Origin: Sediminibacterium sp. FEMGT703S
Lineage (GTDB): Bacteria; Bacteroidota; Bacteroidia; Chitinophagales; Chitinophagaceae
Direction: 5' to 3'
Length of the DNA: 64,000 nucleotides
NCBI GenBank assembly: GCA_002786355.1
Contig: PGCO01000001.1
Coordinates: 186,001-250,000 of the forward strand
Below are positions 60,391 through 64,000 of this stretch, one piece after another (position 1 is the first letter of the stretch; each line of letters begins with the position of its first letter). A program made the position numbers and the translations under genes. The notes under the pieces are model-generated. The model had not been told where the DNA came from and did not search any database. It saw only the letters and a program-made list of their open reading frames with translations.

Positions 60391-61488
60391 TTAAAGGTAA
60401 TTGCTTGACAATATTTCCATTAATCTATAATTGATATAATAGGTTGTTCTGCCCATTTTTTGGGGCCTTAAAATATCTGCTTCAGTAAGCTTCTTTAACC
60501 AAGCTGAAGCAGTTTGTCTGTGCGCAATATTTTTATTTACGATTAAATCTATTTTTAAATAGGGCAATGTAAACATCAACTGAAGTAATTCATAACTAAA
60601 TGAAGAACCTAAAATCATTTTCATTTGAGTTTCACAATCGATCTTCAATGAAAGCATCGCTTTAATTTTTTTTGTGGTGAGCTGTGTCGTTTCAATTAAA
60701 GCTGTAAGCATGTACATGATCCAATCATTCCAATTTTCTTTTTCAGTAACGGATCTTAACAACTGATAATAGTCGGCTTTATGGTTTACAATATAAGAAC
60801 TTAGGTAAAGCACAGGTTGAATCAATAAATCCTGCTGCACAAGGTATAGTGCGTTTAAGATTCTACCAGTTCTGCCGTTTCCATCCGCAAATGGATGTAT
60901 AGCTTCAAACTGGTAATGTATAAAAGCCATTTTAATCAGCGGATCTAATGCAGATAATTCAGGGTCATTTATGAATTGTTCTAATGCACTTAATTTATCT
61001 CTTAATACATCTTCACAACAAGGAGGGGTATAAACTATTTCTCCATTGATTGCATTTTTTAAAGCAGTTCCTGGTACATTTCTGATTCCAGCATTGTTTT
61101 GTTTGATGGTTTGAACAATTTCTACCATGGTATTTGTGAGCAATAGATTTTTTTGATCACGCATTCTTTTCAACCCAACATACAAAGCCTCTCTGTAACT
61201 TAATACCTCTTTTGCTCCTAGATTTGACGTGCCGTCTTCGGCTGCAGCTTTGTACAATTCATCTTGTGTAGTAACAATATTTTCAATTGCAGAACTCTCT
61301 TTACTTTCTTGTAGTATAATTGTATTGATAAGTATTTGGGGGTCTGGCAAAGAAGCACATAGGCCATTCAGCTCTCCCAAATAACGAGCAGCTTTTGCTA
61401 GCTGTCTCAATATTTCAGGTGATTCAACAAAGCCTAATGGAGGCAAGTTGGGCAGTTCGTTGAAAGGCGAGTTTCTATCAAAAGCCAT
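60391..61488 (-). CDS. Fic-family protein (AMPylase-type) with built-in inhibitory helix
   Basis: 365 residues from the ATG at 61488 (MAFDRNSPFNELPNLPPLG). Upstream in-frame starts at 61518 (ATG) and 61521 (TTG) are possible. The full Fic motif HPFADGNGRTGR begins at about residue 198. The inhibitory motif S-x-x-x-E-N appears as SSAIEN near residue 66, so this is a class II Fic protein with N-terminal autoinhibition. The C-terminal part (NIAHRQTASAWLKKLTEADI and GRTTYYINY) is a winged helix. It could modify a protein by AMP transfer and may bind DNA. The promoter carries a palindrome. Confidence 0.9.
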   Translation of the reverse strand: MAFDRNSPFNELPNLPPLGFVESPEILRQLAKAARYLGELNGLCASLPDPQILINTIILQESKESSAIENIVTTQDELYKAAAEDGTSNLGAKEVLSYREALYVGLKRMRDQKNLLLTNTMVEIVQTIKQNNAGIRNVPGTALKNAINGEIVYTPPCCEDVLRDKLSALEQFINDPELSALDPLIKMAFIHYQFEAIHPFADGNGRTGRILNALYLVQQDLLIQPVLYLSSYIVNHKADYYQLLRSVTEKENWNDWIMYMLTALIETTQLTTKKIKAMLSLKIDCETQMKMILGSSFSYELLQLMFTLPYLKIDLIVNKNIAHRQTASAWLKKLTEADILRPQKMGRTTYYINYRLMEILSSNYL

Positions 61489-61541
61489 GATGATGAATTT
61501 TGGAGATAATTTCAACATCAACTCAAACTGATGACGGTCTA

Positions 61542-61569
61542 TTCGACATCAAAATTATTTCATGTCGAA
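61542..61569 (-). promoter_or_regulatory. Palindromic operator with internal -7 element upstream of the Fic gene
   Basis: TTCGACAT (61542-61549) and ATGTCGAA (61562-61569) are perfect 8-bp arms with a 12-bp spacer. Within the spacer, on the minus strand, TAATTTTG (61557-61550) matches the -7 consensus TAnnTTTG. A protein bound to the palindrome would cover the promoter. The Fic protein's own C-terminal winged helix is a candidate ligand. Confidence 0.5.
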
Positions 61570-61657
61570 ATTATTTCTTTTTTTCAACATTAGCAGGCTT
61601 TTAAAGAAAAAATATAATTTGTGTCTAAACGTGTGGCATTTAATGGGTTGATAGTTT

Positions 61658-62137
61658 TTATTGTTTCAGTTTAATTGGTATCCAAATTTCTTCTTCTGAA
61701 TTTGGGTCGTTGCTTTTGTATTTGTCGCCCAACACTTCAAAATGAGGTCTGTTGTCCAATAAGTATTCTGAACTTGGTAACCAAGTCCCAAAAATGTATT
61801 GAAAAATACTTGGGTCGGTACTTGAACCTTTATAGTTAAATACTGCATAAAGTCCGCCTGCCAATGAAAATGTTTCCATTTCTGTAGGCACATTTTCAAA
61901 ATTGGTTACTTCAACGGTTGCCCATTTTTCAAATTCATTAGTTGGTTTGAAGTCAGCAAAATGTGACGGTTTATATACTTGCATTGAAATCAAATCATTG
62001 GATATATTATTTGATATTTCTCTACGTTTGGGCATAAAATTCTGCCATAGTTCGCCTGTCTTATTGTTGGCTAAACTCATGGTAAGTCGTTTGCCAATTA
62101 GTTTTTTCTCTGATAAATTTTCAATTCTTGGTGTCAT
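61658..62137 (-). CDS. GyrI-like small-molecule-binding domain protein
   Basis: A 159-residue single-domain protein of the GyrI-like/AraC effector-binding family: TPRIENLSEKKLIGKRLTMS at the start, then KWATVEVTNFENVPTEMETF, SLAGGLYAVFNYKGSS, FQYIFGTWLPSSEYLLDNRP and HFEVLGDKY, ending in EEEIWIPIKLK. Stand-alone members bind or sequester small molecules, for example drug resistance through binding. It has no DNA-binding domain. It lies 9 bp downstream of the ankyrin gene and is probably co-transcribed with it. Confidence 0.85.
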   Translation of the reverse strand: MTPRIENLSEKKLIGKRLTMSLANNKTGELWQNFMPKRREISNNISNDLISMQVYKPSHFADFKPTNEFEKWATVEVTNFENVPTEMETFSLAGGLYAVFNYKGSSTDPSIFQYIFGTWLPSSEYLLDNRPHFEVLGDKYKSNDPNSEEEIWIPIKLKQ

Positions 62138-62146
62138 ATTGATATT

Positions 62147-62806
62147 TTATATATGATAATCTGATTTTAGTTTTTTATACTTTTTTCGCTTAAATAAAAT
62201 TTCTAATTTTTTATGTTCCTGGCGTATGGTTAAATCAATTGGGGTAATATTTGTATTATTCTTGGCATAGGGATTTGCACCGTGTTTTAACAATAATTTT
62301 GCGACTTCATAATTTCCTGTCCATCCTGCCCAATGAAGGGGACACTCTTGAATGCCATCTCTTGCATCAATATTTGCATTATTAGCCAAAAGTAGTCTTA
62401 CGATCTTAACATTATTATATTCAACTCCATAATGAAGAGCTGTAATTTTATTGTTGTTAGGAATATTTACATCAGCACCTAATTGTGTGAAATAATAGAC
62501 CAAATGATAATAACTTAATTTAGCCGCTCTATTTAAAGGAGTAAATCCATCTTCATCTTGAACGTTAATATTGGCCCCATCATTAATTGCTTTTTTAATT
62601 CCCTGAACATCTCCATGCAAAGCAGCAGCGACTAAAGCTTTGTCTGCATCTGTTTTTGGAATGTTTTGAGCGTTGACTTGAAATATTCCAATAAGAAAAG
62701 GTATTAAAAGAATTAAGGAGTTGAAGTTGAAACTATAATGAATTTTTTTATCCAAATGTTCATTTTTAAATTGAATGAAAAAGATAAAATTAAAGGATAA
62801 GAACAA
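62147..62806 (-). CDS. Secreted ankyrin-repeat protein
   Basis: A 219-residue protein with a hydrophobic N-terminal segment (FNSLILLIPFLIGIFQVNAQ) that reads as a signal peptide ending in NAQ. About four ankyrin repeats follow: LVAAALHGDVQGIKKAINDG, NVQDEDGFTPLNRAAKLSYY, NNKITALHYGVEYNNVKIVR, DARDGIQECPLHWAGWTGNY and KNNTNITPIDLTIRQ. Ankyrin repeats bind proteins. Here the site would be periplasmic or extracellular. The partner is unknown. It is divergent from the GlxA-type regulator gene. Confidence 0.85.
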   Translation of the reverse strand: MFLSFNFIFFIQFKNEHLDKKIHYSFNFNSLILLIPFLIGIFQVNAQNIPKTDADKALVAAALHGDVQGIKKAINDGANINVQDEDGFTPLNRAAKLSYYHLVYYFTQLGADVNIPNNNKITALHYGVEYNNVKIVRLLLANNANIDARDGIQECPLHWAGWTGNYEVAKLLLKHGANPYAKNNTNITPIDLTIRQEHKKLEILFKRKKYKKLKSDYHI

Positions 62807-62921
62807 TTGGTTTAATCAACCTATGTTAATAAAATCTCAGAGTTGAGTATTTAGTGAATAATTTTATTTACTTCGCTAGTAAATTTAAAATAACAATGAT
62901 CCTAATTTTTCTTAGCACGTT

Positions 62922-62980
62922 GATTGTCCATATTTGTCGCACAATTGTCGTTAAAAAGTATACAAACAATTTTACCTTTG
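62922..62980 (+). promoter_or_regulatory. Promoter of the GlxA-type regulator with three phased TTGTC repeats
   Basis: The -7 element TACCTTTG ends about 62980, some 22 bp before the start codon. Upstream, TTGTC appears three times with starts 10 and 11 bp apart, in about 62923-62950, one helical turn each. That pattern suggests binding of a regulator along one face of the DNA, possibly the AraC-type product itself. Positions may be off by one base. Confidence 0.4.
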
Positions 62981-63002
62981 AATAATTCAAAATTAAAATA
63001 AT

Positions 63003-63932
63003 TTGAAAAAAATTATTTTTGTCATTCCACCTTCTGTTGAACTACTCGACCTTGCTGGTCCTAGTCAAGTCTTTGAAGAAGCAAAGTTTTATGGCATAGA
63101 CTTAATAATAGAATTTTATTCTTTGCATTCAGAAAGCGTAAGTGCAATAGGTTTACCCCTTGGAAAACTATTATCTTATCAAAAAGCAGATTTAAGAACT
63201 GTTGATTATATTTTTATACCAGGATTAGAATATAACAAATTAGAAAAGATAATAGAGTATGAACTTGACTTTTATGATTGGCTCAGAGAATGCGCAAATA
63301 GAAAAATAATTCTTTGTTCGATATGCAATGCAGCTTTTTTTCTTGGGAAAGCAGGTTTACTTAATAATAGAGAATGTACTACACACTGGAGAAGAGTTGA
63401 ACGTCTACAAACTTTTTTTCCCAATGCGAAAGTACAAAATGACTCTTTATACGTTAAAAGTGACAATATTTATACCAGCGCTGGAATCTGTGCGGGTATT
63501 GATCTTTCACTCTCCGTGATAGAAGAAATATCCAATGCATTCATTACAAATAAAATTGCTAGGGGTCTTGTAGTATATCATAGAAGAAGTAATAATCATA
63601 CACAAGCAAATATATATTTAGATTATAGAAACCATATTAATCCAAAAGTCCACCAAATACAAGACTATCTGACAGAAAATATATCAGAAGAAATTTCACT
63701 AGATAAATTAGCATCATTAGTAAATACAAGTAAAAGAAATCTTATGAGATTTTTTAAAGAGGCAACTCAAATAACTATCATAGAATATTTGACTCAACTA
63801 CGTTTAGAAAAAGCTAAAACACTTAAATGTAATCCTGAACTTAGTATAGAAAGTATAGCAGCAGAGTGTGGATATAAATCATCAAGACAACTACAAAGAA
63901 TTTTAAAAAATGATAAAAAAAAGAAGAGTTAA
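63003..63932 (+). CDS. GlxA-family transcriptional regulator (DJ-1/PfpI domain plus AraC HTH)
   Basis: A 309-residue protein read from a TTG start (KKIIFVIPPSVELLDLAGPS); no ATG or GTG is available nearby and the promoter position agrees. Residues 1-190 are a DJ-1/PfpI-like domain (VDYIFIPGLEYNK; nucleophile-elbow region KIILCSICNAAFFLGKAGLL; CTTHWRRVERL). Residues about 215-305 are an AraC-type double helix-turn-helix (ISLDKLASLVNTSKRNLMRF, then SIESIAAECGYKSSRQLQRI). Such proteins sense small molecules and activate nearby genes. The divergent ankyrin/GyrI operon is the obvious target candidate. Confidence 0.9.
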   Translation: MKKIIFVIPPSVELLDLAGPSQVFEEAKFYGIDLIIEFYSLHSESVSAIGLPLGKLLSYQKADLRTVDYIFIPGLEYNKLEKIIEYELDFYDWLRECANRKIILCSICNAAFFLGKAGLLNNRECTTHWRRVERLQTFFPNAKVQNDSLYVKSDNIYTSAGICAGIDLSLSVIEEISNAFITNKIARGLVVYHRRSNNHTQANIYLDYRNHINPKVHQIQDYLTENISEEISLDKLASLVNTSKRNLMRFFKEATQITIIEYLTQLRLEKAKTLKCNPELSIESIAAECGYKSSRQLQRILKNDKKKKS

Positions 63933-64000
63933 AAGGTACATAGTTTTTGCTTTCATTATTTTTGGATTTACTGCAGAATGTCAAACATCAAATCAAAACT
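63910..64000 (+). CDS. Putative lipoprotein, N-terminal part (partial)
   Basis: An ATG at 63910, overlapping the last 23 bp of the regulator gene in another frame, opens a frame to the window edge: MIKKRRVKRYIVFAFIIFGF then TAECQTSNQN. A basic start, a hydrophobic core and a TAEC lipobox indicate a lipoprotein signal. The overlap implies translational coupling with the regulator. The rest of the gene is outside the window. Confidence 0.55.
   Translation, partial: MIKKRRVKRYIVFAFIIFGFTAECQTSNQN

Noticed and set aside
1..64000. tRNA, rRNA or intact insertion sequences
   Set aside because: No cloverleaf sequence, rRNA-like stretch or transposase frame was found by reading both strands, although a dedicated search was not possible.

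Overview
The window is AT-rich chromosomal DNA of a gliding-type or T9SS-bearing Bacteroidota. It carries type IX secretion genes (gldJ, porU, porV, a PorP/SprF protein and a giant PKD adhesin with a type B sorting tail), an SLBB/Wzz export pair, a DUF2490 outer-membrane protein and promoters of the TAnnTTTG type. The gene set and style look like Chitinophagaceae (inference, no comparison was run). No rRNA, tRNA, CRISPR array or intact insertion sequence was seen.

Region 1 (1-17.8 kb, all minus strand) is one tightly packed surface-glycan operon of 16 genes plus a partial one. It reads from a dehydrogenase at 17683 down past base 1. It holds a complete Wbp route (6-dehydrogenase, 3-dehydrogenase, aminotransferase, N-acetyltransferase, 2-epimerase) to a UDP-2,3-diacetamido-uronic acid. 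It also holds an overlapping deacetylase/GNAT pair resembling VimE/VimA, a formyltransferase, a hexapeptide acyltransferase, a flippase, an O-antigen ligase/polymerase, four glycosyltransferases and an amidotransferase fused to its own glutaminase. In Porphyromonas and Tannerella the Wbp/Vim pathway makes the sugar through which PorU links T9SS cargo to A-LPS. Here that pathway lies within 10 kb of porU.

Region 2 (17.9-35.4 kb) has the lhgO/ispF/gldJ operon on minus. A plus-strand run follows: CDP-alcohol transferase, LTA-synthase-like protein, PorU, a second PglD/NeuD-like acetyltransferase and a PaaK-like ligase. Then come a minus-strand Wzz/SLBB export pair and porV.

Region 3 (35.5-50.4 kb) has a HigBA pair, murF, hypothetical surface proteins, a 2846-residue adhesin with a recent 1.1-kb internal duplication, its PorP/SprF partner and a DUF983 protein.

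Region 4 (50.5-54.4 kb) is a toxin-antitoxin island: RES/Xre, VapBC, MazEF and two antitoxin remnants. It is interspersed with three copies of a hairpin repeat, one of which forms the start of a lipoprotein gene.

Region 5 (54.4-64 kb) has a TonB receptor/beta-helix lipoprotein operon preceded by six TAACA repeats at an exact 11-bp period, which looks like a Pho box. After it come a second LTA-synthase-like protein, a Fic protein with a palindromic promoter, a GyrI-like protein, an ankyrin protein, and a divergent GlxA/AraC regulator with helically phased repeats in its promoter.
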